The position numbers were made by a program, and so were the translations under genes. From positions 66,191-107,184 of the forward strand of contig JAGQYY010000002.1 of NCBI GenBank assembly GCA_020435825.1: a stretch of DNA of 40,994 nt, read 5' to 3'. Source of the stretch: Aequorivita sp. (GTDB lineage Bacteria > Bacteroidota > Bacteroidia > Flavobacteriales > Flavobacteriaceae). Positions 26,662 through 37,210 of this stretch are shown here, in pieces. Each line of letters starts with the position of its first letter. Within the stretch, counting starts at the first letter, position 1. The notes beneath the pieces are model-generated. The model was not told the origin of the DNA, ran no database searches, and saw only the letters and a list, made by a program, of their open reading frames with translations.

Positions 26662-26812
26662 TTTAGATGAATTTTAATTGGAAAGTAAAATTACGTATTG
26701 AATGAATAATTCTATCCACTGTATTTTGTTAATTTTTTCAATACGGATTCAATGAAAAAGAAGCTAATCTACTTTTGAAATGAAGAAAGATGGTGCAGCA
26801 ATTTAAAAATAG

Positions 26813-26820
26813 TACTTTTG
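26813..26820 (+). promoter_or_regulatory. -7 box (TACTTTTG) of hutH
   Basis: An exact TAnnTTTG match 18 bases before the ATG at 26839; no good TTG is seen at -33. If used, transcription starts after the alternative TTG codon at 26818, which rules that start out. Confidence 0.5.
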
Positions 26821-26838
26821 CCAAAAGAATACCTTCCA

Positions 26839-28350
26839 ATGCAAGAGACACATTATATAAGTTCAGAAATCCTTGATTTAACATCTGTCAAGGAAATTAT
26901 TGAAAACCATAAAATCCTGGAGCTTTCTGAAGAAGCACAGCTAAATATTAAAAAATCCAGAGAGTATTTAATTCATAAAATGAAGGATAACGAAACGCCT
27001 GTTTATGGCATAAACACAGGTTTTGGTTCTTTGTGCAATGTAAAAATATCTTCTGAAAACCTTTCTAAACTTCAGGAAAACCTCGTTATGTCCCACGCCT
27101 GCGGAACGGGTGAGTTCGTTCCAAAACCTATCGTAAAATTGATGCTTTTGCTTAAAATACAATCGCTCAGTTATGGCTATAGTGGCGTGCAAATTGAAAC
27201 GGTTAAAAGACTGATTGAATTTTACAACAATGATATTTTACCAGTAATTTACAATCAAGGAAGTTTAGGAGCTTCAGGTGATTTGGCGCCTTTAGCACAT
27301 CTGTCCCTTCCCTTGCTTGGCAAAGGCGAAGTTTATTATGGCGGCGAACGGGTTTCTTCAGAAAAAATGCTTAAAAAATTTAATTGGGAACCCATTACCC
27401 TACAAGCCAAAGAAGGTTTGGCGTTGCTTAATGGCACCCAATTTATGAGTGCTTACGGTGTATATTGTCTTTTAAAAAGTTATAAACTCTCCTATTTGGC
27501 AGATTTGATTGGCGCGGTTTCCGTAGATGCTTTTGACTGTAATATGAGCCCATTCAGCGCACTTGTACATTTGGTGCGACCGCACAGAGGCCAAGTTAAA
27601 ACTGCCGAACAAATTTTGGAATTTCTGGAAGGAAGCGAATTGGGAGGGACTGAAAAGAAAAATGTGCAGGATCCGTATTCTTTCCGTTGTATTCCTCAAG
27701 TTCATGGTGCTACAAAGGATACGCTACATTTTGTGCATAAAACGTTTAAGACCGAAATAAACTCAGTAACAGATAACCCGAACATCTTTGTTAAAGAAGA
27801 TGTTATTATTTCTGGTGGAAACTTTCATGGGCAACCTTTGGCACTTGCATTGGATTATTTGGGGATTGCAATGGCAGAGCTTGGTAATATTTCTGAAAGA
27901 AGAACCTATCAATTGGTTTCCGGTTTAAGGGAACTGCCCGCTTTTCTAGTTGATAATCCTGGGTTGAACAGTGGTTTTATGATTCCGCAATATACCGCGG
28001 CGAGCATTGTAAGTCAGAATAAACAACTGGCTACACCGGCTTCTATAGATTCCATTGTTTCTTCAAATGGGCAGGAAGACCATGTGAGTATGGGGGCAAA
28101 CGGTGCAACCAAATGTTTACGCATAATTGAAAATATTGAAACCATTCTCGCCATTGAATTGATGAATGCTTCACAAGCATTAAAATTTAGGGAGCCAAAA
28201 AAATCCTCTCCTTTTGTAGAATCTTTTTTAAAACCTTATCGTTCCATCGTTCCCTTTATTGAAAACGATAGATTGATGGCGGATGATATTCACGCCAGTG
28301 TTGCGTTTATACAATCTTTAGATGTAGATACTGATATTTTGTTTGGGTGA
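26839..28350 (+). CDS. hutH: Histidine ammonia-lyase
   Basis: Converts L-histidine to urocanate and ammonia, the first step of histidine breakdown. The Ala-Ser-Gly triad that self-cyclises into the MIO cofactor is at 145-147 (GSLGASGDLAPLAH), as expected for the family. Further signatures are NTGFGSL, SHACGTGE, QDPYSFRC and SNGQEDHVSMG. Length from the ATG at 26839 is 503 residues (family about 510). A TTG seven codons upstream is in frame but lies inside the -7 box, so the ATG is chosen. The other hut genes are not next to it; related MIO enzymes (phenylalanine or tyrosine ammonia-lyases) are less likely but not excluded. Confidence 0.92.
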   Translation: MQETHYISSEILDLTSVKEIIENHKILELSEEAQLNIKKSREYLIHKMKDNETPVYGINTGFGSLCNVKISSENLSKLQENLVMSHACGTGEFVPKPIVKLMLLLKIQSLSYGYSGVQIETVKRLIEFYNNDILPVIYNQGSLGASGDLAPLAHLSLPLLGKGEVYYGGERVSSEKMLKKFNWEPITLQAKEGLALLNGTQFMSAYGVYCLLKSYKLSYLADLIGAVSVDAFDCNMSPFSALVHLVRPHRGQVKTAEQILEFLEGSELGGTEKKNVQDPYSFRCIPQVHGATKDTLHFVHKTFKTEINSVTDNPNIFVKEDVIISGGNFHGQPLALALDYLGIAMAELGNISERRTYQLVSGLRELPAFLVDNPGLNSGFMIPQYTAASIVSQNKQLATPASIDSIVSSNGQEDHVSMGANGATKCLRIIENIETILAIELMNASQALKFREPKKSSPFVESFLKPYRSIVPFIENDRLMADDIHASVAFIQSLDVDTDILFG

Positions 28351-28377
28351 TTTAAAAAATTAAAGTCAAAACCTATT

Positions 28378-29262
28378 ATGAGGCTAAAAGTATTAATTGT
28401 GTTTTCTTTCTTTTTTGGTTTTTCGGCTTTTTCGCAAAGCTATAAACCATTGCTCGACAATCTGAACGAATGGCATTTTACAACCTGTTATTTTGGATGT
28501 ACAACAGATGTATATTATACTGATGGCGACACTATTGTTGATGGAAAGAATTATAAAATTTTGGATGGGTATCATTACATTTCCCGAAACTTTCTAATCC
28601 GTGAGGATGTGCCTACCAAGAAAGTTTATTTGAATATAGTTTCTTCCATATTTAACGAAGAGTTTCTACTATATGATTTTTCCTTGAATGAAGGTGATAC
28701 TTTCAATATGAAAAACCCAGTCAGTCCTTTTCCGCAAGATGGCGGAGCTTTTTTACTGGACTCCATTGTTGAAAAGCCATTGGTGGATGGCAATGAATAT
28801 AAACATTTTTATTTTTCGCCAGCACCCGGAAATACTATAAGTACAGAAAATGCTGTTTGGATAGAAGGAATGGGATCCCTTTCTATAATAAATGCTCCGG
28901 GAGGTCACCCAGATATTAATGGAGTGGGACATTTAAGCTGTTTTTTTAAAAATACAGAGGCGTTTTATGCAAACTTAGATTCCATTGATGATTGCATCCC
29001 TTTAATTTTAGAAACTAAAAAATATAATTTGGAAGAGGTTATTGTTTCAAAACAAACCAATAATAACAACTGTATTTTGAGCAATACCAAAAAAGTAAAA
29101 AGTGTAACCATTTTTGATCTTTCCGGAAAAAAACTTGAAATGAAAACCAATAATGGACAGAATTCCATGACTCTTGATTTGTCAAATTATCAGAATGGTT
29201 TGTATTTTCTTTTGGCTTCTGGGTTTGGGGATACTAAAAAGGCTTTTAAGATTATAAAATAA
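28378..29262 (+). CDS. Secreted protein with T9SS sorting domain, function unknown
   Basis: A 294-residue exported protein. The signal peptide (about 1-19, ending FSAFSQ) leads to a beta-rich region of about 200 residues with several aromatic and acidic stretches and a few cysteines, with no catalytic motif that I recognise. The last about 75 residues (KKVKSVTIFDLSGKKLE, then YQNGLYFLLASG and KKAFKIIK) match the T9SS type A sorting domain, although the usual PNP motif is eroded to CILSNTK. It lies 27 bases after hutH on the same strand and may be co-transcribed, but no functional link is evident. Confidence 0.82.
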   Translation: MRLKVLIVFSFFFGFSAFSQSYKPLLDNLNEWHFTTCYFGCTTDVYYTDGDTIVDGKNYKILDGYHYISRNFLIREDVPTKKVYLNIVSSIFNEEFLLYDFSLNEGDTFNMKNPVSPFPQDGGAFLLDSIVEKPLVDGNEYKHFYFSPAPGNTISTENAVWIEGMGSLSIINAPGGHPDINGVGHLSCFFKNTEAFYANLDSIDDCIPLILETKKYNLEEVIVSKQTNNNNCILSNTKKVKSVTIFDLSGKKLEMKTNNGQNSMTLDLSNYQNGLYFLLASGFGDTKKAFKIIK

Positions 29263-29279
29263 TCTGTTTTTTTTTAGAA

Positions 29280-29663
29280 TTAGGTAGGTGTATTTTCAAT
29301 CATTTTTTTAACCCAATTTTTTGCTTCATCCAGATTTGTAAAATGTTTGAGCGGTTTTTTTAAAAATTGTCTTTCAACTTCCAAATTACTAGCTTTCAAC
29401 CCATTTGCTGAAACCACAGCAAAGGCTGCTAGATTTTCTATTTCCGAGGTTTTTATATAAACCATTGGATTTACAGCATAACTATTTTTTCGATAGGTGA
29501 TATAGCCAAATTTTTTTCCCTTGTAATACTTTTTTGCAATATTCTCCAAATCATCATTATATTCAGGCTTTACCGTGATTCCTTCTTTCATGACAACAAC
29601 CACAAAATTTTCAAAAACCCGAATTTCGCCAAATTCAAAATGTAAGGTATCGATCATGGTCAA
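29280..29663 (-). CDS. Small conserved flavobacterial protein of unknown function
   Basis: A 127-residue soluble protein without signal peptide. The alternating pattern of short beta strands (RVFENFVVVVM, KFGYITYRKN, VYIKTSEIENLAAFAVV) and a helical end (LDEAKNWVKKMI) resembles STAS/SpoIIAA-like folds that are common and often multicopy in flavobacteria. That fold assignment is inference. The start is the first ATG; a second one lies two codons in. It converges with the preceding T9SS protein gene, with 17 bases between. Confidence 0.7.
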   Translation of the reverse strand: MTMIDTLHFEFGEIRVFENFVVVVMKEGITVKPEYNDDLENIAKKYYKGKKFGYITYRKNSYAVNPMVYIKTSEIENLAAFAVVSANGLKASNLEVERQFLKKPLKHFTNLDEAKNWVKKMIENTPT

Positions 29664-29714
29664 TTGTTTTGATAGATGTAATTTACGGATTTTTAGGGTT
29701 TTAGCGAAAAAAAA

Positions 29715-29752
29715 TAAAAAAAATTCCCCAAAACAATATTGAGGAATTTTAT
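29715..29752 (-). terminator. Terminator of clpC
   Basis: On the minus strand AAAATTCCTC and GGGGAATTTT form a stem of about nine pairs with one mismatch, followed by a long T-rich tract. It lies 20 bases after the clpC stop codon. Confidence 0.8.
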
Positions 29753-29769
29753 GTTTAAAAAAAAAGAAG

Positions 29770-32325
29770 CTAAGATTCGGTTGTTTTCTTCTGCTTTTTA
29801 ATTTTTATTGTCAGTTCGTTCGTCTTCTCATCAAGATCCATTGTTATTGCATCACCTTCTTGTAAATTGCTATTGATGATTTCTTCAGCCAAGGCATCTT
29901 CAATGTATTTTTGAATGGCCCTGTTCAAAGGTCTTGCGCCATATTGCTTGTCAAAACCCTTGTCGGCAATATAATCTTTTGCTTTTTCGGTAAGATTGAG
30001 ATCGTATCCCAAATCTGAAATTCGAAGAACGAGTTTGTCCAATTCAATATCAATAATTTTGTGGATATCATCTCTTTCCAAAGCATTGAATACCATAACA
30101 TCATCAATTCGGTTTAGGAATTCTGGCGCAAAACTTTTCTTCAAAGCATTTTCAATTACACTCTTTGTATGTGATTCTTCTTGTTCCTTTTTTGCAGCCG
30201 TTCCAAAACCAACCCCTTGTCCAAAATCCTTTATTTGGCGTGCACCAATATTGGAGGTCATAATGATTATTGTATTTCTGAAATCAATTTTTCTTCCAAG
30301 GCTGTCGGTTAAATAACCATCATCCAAAACTTGAAGCAACATATTAAAGACATCTGGATGCGCTTTTTCAATTTCATCCAAAAGAACAACTGCATAAGGT
30401 TTTCTCCTTATTTTTTCGGTCAATTGACCACCTTCTTCATAACCAACATATCCTGGAGGTGCACCAACCAAGCGAGAAATGGCAAATTTTTCCATATACT
30501 CACTCATGTCAATTCGAACCAAAGCATTTTCTGAATCGAATAACTCACGAGCCAGAACTTTTGCAAGTTGGGTTTTACCTACACCTGTTTGGCCCAAGAA
30601 AATAAAAGAACCAATTGGTTTGTTGGGGTCTTTTAATCCTGCACGGTTTCTTTGGATAGCCTTCACCACTTTCGCAACTGCTTCGTCCTGACCAATTACC
30701 TTACCTTTTATTCGGTCAGGTAGGGCGGCGAGCTTAGTACTTTCGGTCTGTGCTATTCTGTTTACGGGTATTCCGGTCATCATTGAAACTACTTCAGCAA
30801 CGTTTTCTTCGTCAACGGTTTCTTTGTGAAGTTTTGAATCGGCTTCCCATTGCTCCTGTTGGACTGTAAGTTCTTTCTCAAGATTTTTTTCATCATCCCT
30901 AAGTTTTGCTGCTTCTTCGTATTTCTGTTTTTTTACAACAGTATTTTTTAGTTCACGAACTTCTTCCAACTGTTTCTCCAATTCCAAAATTTTATCGGGA
31001 ACGTGAATATTTGTGATGTGCACACGTGAGCCGGCTTCATCCATAGCATCTATAGCTTTATCTGGAAGAAAACGCTCGGTCATATATCTATTGGTGAGCA
31101 TAACGCAGGCTTTTATAGCTTCTGGAGTATAAATTACATTATGGTGCGTTTCGTATTTGTCTTTAATATTTGTTAGAATCTCTATTGTTTCCTCAACCGT
31201 TGTAGGTTCTACCAAAACTTTTTGAAAACGTCTTTCTAACGCGCCATCCTTTTCAATATACTGTCTGTATTCATCCAAAGTGGTTGCACCAATACATTGA
31301 ATTTCACCTCTAGCAAGTGCTGGCTTAAACATATTTGAAGCATCTAAAGAGCCTGTTGCACCACCGGCACCAACTATTGTGTGAATTTCGTCGATAAAAA
31401 GAATAATGTCATCATTTTTTTCGAGCTCGTTCATTACGGCTTTCATTCGCTCTTCAAATTGCCCACGGTATTTGGTTCCCGCAACTAGGCTAGCTAAATC
31501 TAAAGTAACAACTCTCTTATCGTAAAGGATTCGCGAAACTTTCCGTTGGATAATTCGCAATGCCAATCCTTCGGCAATAGCAGATTTCCCGACACCGGGC
31601 TCACCGATTAGTAAAGGATTGTTCTTTTTTCTTCGGCTCAAAATTTGGGATACACGCTGTATTTCGCTTTCGCGTCCCACCACAGGATCAAGTTTTCCTT
31701 CCTCCGCCATTGCGGTAAGATCTCTTCCGAAGTTATCCAAAACAGGGGTTTTGGATTTTTTGTTCGTTTTTGCTGTAGTTCCGGAAAAAAGGTTTTCTTT
31801 ATTTGCGTCCTCAGCCGATGTGTCATCATCATTAGGGAATGATTCAGCACTTGGAGTGTTGTCTATATAATCGTCATCGTTCGTTATCATAAGTTTAAAT
31901 TGGTCCTTCACCACGTCATAATCTATCTTCATTTTGTTCAACAATTTTGTAGTTGGGTCATTTTCATTTCTAAGAATGCACAAAAGTAAATGCGCCGTAT
32001 TGATGGAATTGCTTTGAAAAAGCTTTGCTTCCAAAAATGTGGTCTTCAATGCCCTTTCTGCTTGACGGGTAAGGTGAAGGTTCTTTTTATCGTTTGTATT
32101 GGTACTGATGCCCGAATTAGCAGGGCTCAATATTTCTACTTTTCTTCGTAAGTGGTTCAAGTCTATTGCAAGTGCGTTCAGAATAGTTACCGCTTTGCCG
32201 TTACCGTCTCTTAAAAGACCGAGCATTAAATGCTCAGTGCCAATAAAATCGTGACCCAAGCGCAGGGCTTCTTCTTTGCTGTAGGCTATTACATCTTTTA
32301 CTCTGGGGGAAAAATTATCATCCAT
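29770..32325 (-). CDS. clpC: ClpC, ATP-dependent Clp protease ATPase subunit
   Basis: Hsp100 unfoldase that delivers substrates to ClpP, 851 residues. Order: two Clp N repeats (about 1-150); AAA module 1 with Walker A GEPGVGKS (241-248) and Walker B LFIDEIH; a UVR/middle domain (YEEAAKLRDDEKNLEKEL) that marks ClpC; AAA module 2 with GQTGVGKT (about 577-584) and VLLDEIEKAHPDVFN. A VGF tripeptide in the loop before the end of module 2 (GQGVGFG) is the kind of contact used for ClpP docking. It is divergent from gyrA; the 255-base gap between them has no clear consensus promoter. Confidence 0.97.
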   Translation of the reverse strand: MDDNFSPRVKDVIAYSKEEALRLGHDFIGTEHLMLGLLRDGNGKAVTILNALAIDLNHLRRKVEILSPANSGISTNTNDKKNLHLTRQAERALKTTFLEAKLFQSNSINTAHLLLCILRNENDPTTKLLNKMKIDYDVVKDQFKLMITNDDDYIDNTPSAESFPNDDDTSAEDANKENLFSGTTAKTNKKSKTPVLDNFGRDLTAMAEEGKLDPVVGRESEIQRVSQILSRRKKNNPLLIGEPGVGKSAIAEGLALRIIQRKVSRILYDKRVVTLDLASLVAGTKYRGQFEERMKAVMNELEKNDDIILFIDEIHTIVGAGGATGSLDASNMFKPALARGEIQCIGATTLDEYRQYIEKDGALERRFQKVLVEPTTVEETIEILTNIKDKYETHHNVIYTPEAIKACVMLTNRYMTERFLPDKAIDAMDEAGSRVHITNIHVPDKILELEKQLEEVRELKNTVVKKQKYEEAAKLRDDEKNLEKELTVQQEQWEADSKLHKETVDEENVAEVVSMMTGIPVNRIAQTESTKLAALPDRIKGKVIGQDEAVAKVVKAIQRNRAGLKDPNKPIGSFIFLGQTGVGKTQLAKVLARELFDSENALVRIDMSEYMEKFAISRLVGAPPGYVGYEEGGQLTEKIRRKPYAVVLLDEIEKAHPDVFNMLLQVLDDGYLTDSLGRKIDFRNTIIIMTSNIGARQIKDFGQGVGFGTAAKKEQEESHTKSVIENALKKSFAPEFLNRIDDVMVFNALERDDIHKIIDIELDKLVLRISDLGYDLNLTEKAKDYIADKGFDKQYGARPLNRAIQKYIEDALAEEIINSNLQEGDAITMDLDEKTNELTIKIKKQKKTTES

Positions 32326-32580
32326 ATTTTAAATCCTCTCTTCTGTTTGGTACTAAATTAACCAAAATAGGACAAAAATTGTTCCTCTTTGATATCATTT
32401 TAGTAAAAGGACAAAATATATAGTGTAATTCAAAGAATTATCAAGGATACTTATTAACGATTTTTACCCCCAATTTTGTTAATAAATTCGTGAATAACGA
32501 ATGGCAAAAACCCCTGTTAAACCTACGAAAAAGTGTAACTTGCTCCATTAGTTTAACAACGATAATTAATCCTATTTTTT

Positions 32581-35109
32581 ATGGCTGAAGGTGAAAAATT
32601 AATCCCTATAAACATTGAAGATGAAATGAAATCTGCCTACATCGATTATTCGATGTCGGTCATAGTGTCACGTGCGCTGCCAGATGTTCGCGATGGAATG
32701 AAACCCGTTCATAGAAGGGTTTTGTTCGGAATGCACGAACTTGGCATTAGGGCTACGGGCGCTCATAAAAAGTCCGCGAGAATTGTGGGAGAGGTTCTTG
32801 GTAAATATCACCCACACGGCGATACCTCAGTTTATGATGCAATGGTGCGTATGGCCCAAGAATGGAGCTTGCGCTATTTGCTCGTTGACGGCCAAGGAAA
32901 CTTTGGTTCCGTAGATGGTGATAGTCCAGCGGCAATGCGTTATACTGAAGCAAGAATGCAGAAGATTTCTGAAGACATGCTTGCCGATATTGACAAAGAA
33001 ACTGTTGACCACCAACTAAACTTTGATGATACCTTAAAAGAACCGACTGTTCTTCCAACCCGTGTTCCTGGACTTTTAATCAATGGAGCATCCGGTATTG
33101 CGGTAGGTATGGCAACAAATATGCCTCCACATAACTTAACCGAAGTTGTAAACGGTATCATTGCCTATATTGAAGATAACGATATAGATATTGATGGTTT
33201 GATGCAGCACGTAAAAGCGCCTGATTTCCCAACGGGTGGAATTATTTATGGATACGAAGGTGTTCGTGAGGCTTTCCACACTGGCCGAGGTCGCGTAGTG
33301 ATGCGCGCAAAAGCTATTTTTGAAGAAGTACAGGGTAGGGAATGTATCGTCGTTACTGAAATTCCATATCAAGTGAATAAAGCGGATATGATCAAAAAGA
33401 CCGCTGATATGGTTAACGAAAAGAAAATTGAGGGAATATCCAATATCCGAGATGAAAGTGATAGAAAAGGAATGCGTATCGTTTATATTTTGAAGCGAGA
33501 CGCCATTCCAAATATTGTGTTGAATACCTTATATAAATACACAGCATTGCAATCCAGTTTCAGTGTAAACAATATTGCATTGGTTAAAGGAAGACCACAA
33601 TTGCTGAATTTAAAGGAATTGATCCATTATTTTGTGGAACATCGCCACGAAGTGGTGGTCCGTCGAACTGAATATTTGCTTCGAAAAGCTGAGGAACGCG
33701 CACATATATTGGAAGGATTGATTATTGCTTCCGATAATATTGACGAAGTAATTAGATTGATTCGCGCTTCTTCCAATGCTGATGAAGCAAGGGAGAAATT
33801 GATGGAGGCTTTCAAGCTTACTGAAATCCAAGCGAAGGCAATTGTTGAAATGCGACTTCGTCAATTGACGGGTCTGGAGCAGGACAAACTTCGCAGCGAG
33901 TATGAAGAGTTAATGAAAACCATTAGTGATTATAAGGAAATTCTTGCAAGCAAAGAGCGCAGAATGCAGATCATCAAAGAAGAACTTGAGGAAATTCGTG
34001 ATAAATATGGCGATGAGCGCCGCTCTACCATTGAATATGCAGGTGGTGACGTAAGCATTACAGATTTAATTGCTGATGAGCAAGTAGTTTTAACCATCTC
34101 GCACGCCGGTTATATAAAGCGTACATCCCTTTCTGAATATAAAACACAGAATAGAGGAGGAGTTGGGCAAAAGGCTTCGGCTACGCGAAATGAAGATTTC
34201 TTGGAGCATTTATTTGTAGGAACTAACCACCAATACATGCTTTTCTTCACCCAAAAAGGAAAATGTTTCTGGATGCGCGTTTTTGAAATTCCCGAAGGAA
34301 CAAGAACGTCAAAGGGAAGGGCAATTCAGAATTTGATAAATATTGAACCGGATGATAAAGTAATGGCATTCATCTGTACACAGGATTTAAAAGATGAAGA
34401 GTACGTTAACAGCCATTATGTTATAATGGCTACTAAGCAGGGACAGGTAAAGAAAACCCCTTTAGAGCAATATTCAAGACCTCGAACTAATGGTATCAAC
34501 GCAATAACTATCCGTGAGGACGATGTGTTGCTTGAAGCAAAATTGACAACGGGCAACAGTCAAGTAATGTTGGCAGTGCGCTCCGGAAAAGCCATTCGTT
34601 TTGAAGAAGAAAAAACCAGGTCTATGGGGCGAAATGCTTCGGGTGTACGTGGAATAAGACTTGGCGATAAAAATGACGAAGTTATCGGAATGATTGCCGT
34701 AAACGAAAATGATTCCGATATTCTTGTTGTTTCCGAAAACGGTTATGGAAAACGTTCTTCAATAGAAGATTATAGAATTACAAACCGTGGTGGAAAAGGT
34801 GTAAAAACTATTAATATTACGGAAAAAACAGGTAAATTAGTAGCAATCAAGAACGTAACCGATGATGATGATTTAATGATTATCAACAAATCTGGAATCG
34901 CCATTAGAATGGCAGTAGCAGATCTTCGCGTTATGGGCCGCGCCACTCAGGGGGTACGATTAATAAAAGTTAGGGAAGATGATGCCATTGCTGCCGTTGC
35001 AAAAGCAATGAAGGATGAAGATGATGAAGATATCAATGAAGCAATGGATGATTCCAATAATGGCACTACTCTTGATAATAACGAAACTCAAACCGAAAAT
35101 AACGAATAA
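32581..35109 (+). CDS. gyrA: DNA gyrase subunit A
   Basis: Breakage-reunion subunit of the type II topoisomerase that introduces negative supercoils. The 842 residues carry the active-site tyrosine Y121 (AMRYTEAR) and the quinolone region [13 protein letters not shown], with T82, S83 and D86 (T82 corresponds to E. coli S83). The C-terminal beta-pinwheel has QNRGGVG where E. coli has the GyrA box QRRGGKG; a better conserved NRGGKG occurs later ([12 protein letters not shown]). A long acidic tail ends the protein. It is followed after 10 bases by a TPR protein gene in the same operon. Confidence 0.96.
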   Translation: MAEGEKLIPINIEDEMKSAYIDYSMSVIVSRALPDVRDGMKPVHRRVLFGMHELGIRATGAHKKSARIVGEVLGKYHPHGDTSVYDAMVRMAQEWSLRYLLVDGQGNFGSVDGDSPAAMRYTEARMQKISEDMLADIDKETVDHQLNFDDTLKEPTVLPTRVPGLLINGASGIAVGMATNMPPHNLTEVVNGIIAYIEDNDIDIDGLMQHVKAPDFPTGGIIYGYEGVREAFHTGRGRVVMRAKAIFEEVQGRECIVVTEIPYQVNKADMIKKTADMVNEKKIEGISNIRDESDRKGMRIVYILKRDAIPNIVLNTLYKYTALQSSFSVNNIALVKGRPQLLNLKELIHYFVEHRHEVVVRRTEYLLRKAEERAHILEGLIIASDNIDEVIRLIRASSNADEAREKLMEAFKLTEIQAKAIVEMRLRQLTGLEQDKLRSEYEELMKTISDYKEILASKERRMQIIKEELEEIRDKYGDERRSTIEYAGGDVSITDLIADEQVVLTISHAGYIKRTSLSEYKTQNRGGVGQKASATRNEDFLEHLFVGTNHQYMLFFTQKGKCFWMRVFEIPEGTRTSKGRAIQNLINIEPDDKVMAFICTQDLKDEEYVNSHYVIMATKQGQVKKTPLEQYSRPRTNGINAITIREDDVLLEAKLTTGNSQVMLAVRSGKAIRFEEEKTRSMGRNASGVRGIRLGDKNDEVIGMIAVNENDSDILVVSENGYGKRSSIEDYRITNRGGKGVKTINITEKTGKLVAIKNVTDDDDLMIINKSGIAIRMAVADLRVMGRATQGVRLIKVREDDAIAAVAKAMKDEDDEDINEAMDDSNNGTTLDNNETQTENNE

Positions 35110-35119
35110 AACTTAACAC

Positions 35120-36379
35120 ATGAAAACACGAATTTTAATAACAGGACTGGCTTTTGTATCTGCTATTTCATTTGGACAAAAAAAGGAAATTAAAAAAGCA
35201 GAAAAGGCTATCCAATCTAATAAATACAGTGAAGCATTAACTTATTTGAGCGAAGCTGAACCCATGCTTGGCTCGGCAGATAATGATTTAAAGGCTCAAT
35301 TTTATGCGGCAAAAGGCGAGGCATTATTAGGTTCTGGCGGCTCTGATTACACAAAATTGAAAAAAGCGGCTGAAGCCTTTACCACTGCACTTGAAATGGA
35401 TCCCAAAATTGAAACACAATTATCGGTTCCTTTACAAAATCTACGTGCAGCATTGATTAATAGTGCAGTAAAAGATCAAGGTGCTGGTCAATACAAAATG
35501 GCAACTGATAAATTATATACTAGTTATACGGTAAGTAAAGACCCTTCAGATTTATATTTTGCTGCCAGTAATGCAGTTAATGGAAAAGATTATGATGCGG
35601 CTATAAAGTATTATCAAATGGCATTAGATTCAGGATACACGGGTGAAACTTCAGAGTTTGTTGCAACTAATAAGGAAACTGGTGAGGTTGAAGCTTTTGA
35701 AAGTGAAAATATACGAAACATCGCTGTAAAATCTGGTCAATTTATTAAGCCTGAAAAACGTGTAACTGAATCTCGAAAAGGAGAAATTCTGCGCAATATG
35801 ACCTTAATTTATATTGAGCAGGGCAATAATGAAAAAGCAACCGCGCTAATGGAAACCGCCCGCGCTGAAAACCCCAACGATGTTTACCTTATGCGTGCTG
35901 ATGCCGATATGAGCTACAAAATGGGAAATATTGCAAGATATAATGAATTGATGGGCAAAATAGTTGCTTCTGATCCTGAAAACCCAGAAATCTATTTTAA
36001 TCTTGGTGTTGGTAGTGCGGAAATTGGAAACAATGAAAAGGCTATTGAATATTATGAAAAAGCTTTGGAATTAAATCCTGATTATGAAGCGGCATTAATT
36101 AATATTGCTGTTTTGAAACTTTCTGGCGAAGATAAAATGGTTGAAGAAATGAACAGCTTAGGAAACTCTAGAGCAGACAACCAAAAGTATGATGAACTTA
36201 AAGAAAAGCGCAATGCCCTTTACACAGAAACGTTGCCGTATTTGGAAAAAGCATTAAAATTGAAGCCTGACAGTAAAGAGGTTGTTAGAACTTTAATGAA
36301 CATCTATGGACAGCTTGCCGAAGATGCAAAATATAATGAGATGAAAGCTAAGCTTGAGGCTTTAGAAAAGCAAGGATAA
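35120..36379 (+). CDS. Periplasmic tetratricopeptide-repeat protein
   Basis: A 419-residue exported protein with a signal peptide (about 1-19, ending AISFGQ) and then helical TPR-like repeats over nearly the whole length, clearest at EIYFNLGVGSAEIGNNEKA and EKALELNPDYEAALINIA. TPR arrays mediate protein contacts; no catalytic domain is present. It begins 10 bases after gyrA and is presumably co-transcribed. The pairing with gyrA is probably lineage conservation, because this protein is exported and cannot act on DNA directly. The partner is unknown. Confidence 0.85.
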   Translation: MKTRILITGLAFVSAISFGQKKEIKKAEKAIQSNKYSEALTYLSEAEPMLGSADNDLKAQFYAAKGEALLGSGGSDYTKLKKAAEAFTTALEMDPKIETQLSVPLQNLRAALINSAVKDQGAGQYKMATDKLYTSYTVSKDPSDLYFAASNAVNGKDYDAAIKYYQMALDSGYTGETSEFVATNKETGEVEAFESENIRNIAVKSGQFIKPEKRVTESRKGEILRNMTLIYIEQGNNEKATALMETARAENPNDVYLMRADADMSYKMGNIARYNELMGKIVASDPENPEIYFNLGVGSAEIGNNEKAIEYYEKALELNPDYEAALINIAVLKLSGEDKMVEEMNSLGNSRADNQKYDELKEKRNALYTETLPYLEKALKLKPDSKEVVRTLMNIYGQLAEDAKYNEMKAKLEALEKQG

Positions 36380-36399
36380 CATTCAAATTTTCATAAAAA

Positions 36400-36436
36400 A
36401 ATTAAAACCCCTGAAATTTCGGGGGTTTTGCTTTTA
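36400..36436. terminator. Bidirectional terminator between convergent genes
   Basis: AAAACCCC (36404-36411) pairs with GGGGTTTT (36422-36429), with a self-complementary GAAATTTC inside the loop. A and T runs flank both sides, so it can end both the gyrA-TPR transcript and the minus-strand NlpC/P60 transcript, whose stop is adjacent. Confidence 0.85.
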
Positions 36437-37186
36437 TTAAATAATTCGTTTTATGACCCTCAGTTTGTGCGTGTGGTTTCTCAGTTCATAATTAAAAATA
36501 CCACTGTGGTCTAATCTGTCAATACGAACTTTTCCATGAGCGTGGATTATGTAGTTGTCTGCCATGATTATTCCAACGTGCGTAATTTTTCCTTCGTCAT
36601 TGTCAAAAAAAGCCAAATCGCCAGGTTCGCTTTCTTCGATAAAACTTAATGCTTCTCCCTGCATTGCTTGTTGGCTGGCATCGCGAAGCAATTTGTAACC
36701 ATTCAGTTTATAAACCATTTGGGTAAAGCCACTACAATCAATGCCAAACGGACTTTTGCCTCCCCACAGATAAGGAGTATTCAAATAGAGTAATGCTGTT
36801 TCAATTAAATGTTCCTTCGGAAGTGCTCCAGAAATTGACTTTCCTTCAAAAAAGTGCTTTAAATATTCCGAAGAAGAGATGATACTTCCTAAACAGATAG
36901 AAAAAAGTTGATTGTCTTCAGTGGTAACAAAATCTACCAAATCTGACGATAGCATCAATTCCTTTTTTTCAAAGTCAGCATAATCTTCTTCTGCAATATT
37001 TAAATATTGTTTGTTGTCTATCCAGCCTTCATATTTATCAAAAGCTAGGCGGATAAGGCTCCATTTTTTTCGTATTTCAAGTACTTTAAAATGTTCGCCA
37101 TAAAATACCTGCGATACCATTTCACTCACATCTGAAGCCTCAGCTCGAAGTGGGACAATACTTAAATTACAGATACCGTAATCCAT
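36437..37186 (-). CDS. NlpC/P60 (C40) peptidase with SH3-like domain
   Basis: Cell-wall peptide hydrolase, 249 residues. An N-terminal bacterial SH3-like region (about 5-65) is followed by the NlpC/P60 domain with catalytic C151 (GIDCSGFTQMVY), H203 (KITHVGII) and a third polar residue H215 in IIHAHG. Absence of a signal peptide points to the cytoplasm, as in YkfC-type gamma-D-glutamyl dipeptidases that recycle muropeptides; this role is inferred. The gene lies 24 bases after the thiolase gene on the same strand and probably shares its transcript. Confidence 0.9.
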   Translation of the reverse strand: MDYGICNLSIVPLRAEASDVSEMVSQVFYGEHFKVLEIRKKWSLIRLAFDKYEGWIDNKQYLNIAEEDYADFEKKELMLSSDLVDFVTTEDNQLFSICLGSIISSSEYLKHFFEGKSISGALPKEHLIETALLYLNTPYLWGGKSPFGIDCSGFTQMVYKLNGYKLLRDASQQAMQGEALSFIEESEPGDLAFFDNDEGKITHVGIIMADNYIIHAHGKVRIDRLDHSGIFNYELRNHTHKLRVIKRII

Positions 37187-37210
37187 TCAGAAATTGTTGA
37201 AATATACGGT

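Noticed and set aside
32821-32840. Thr at GyrA position 82 (E. coli Ser83) as a quinolone-resistance mutation
   Set aside because: From what I know, Thr is the normal residue at this site in flavobacteria, so it is not evidence of acquired resistance.
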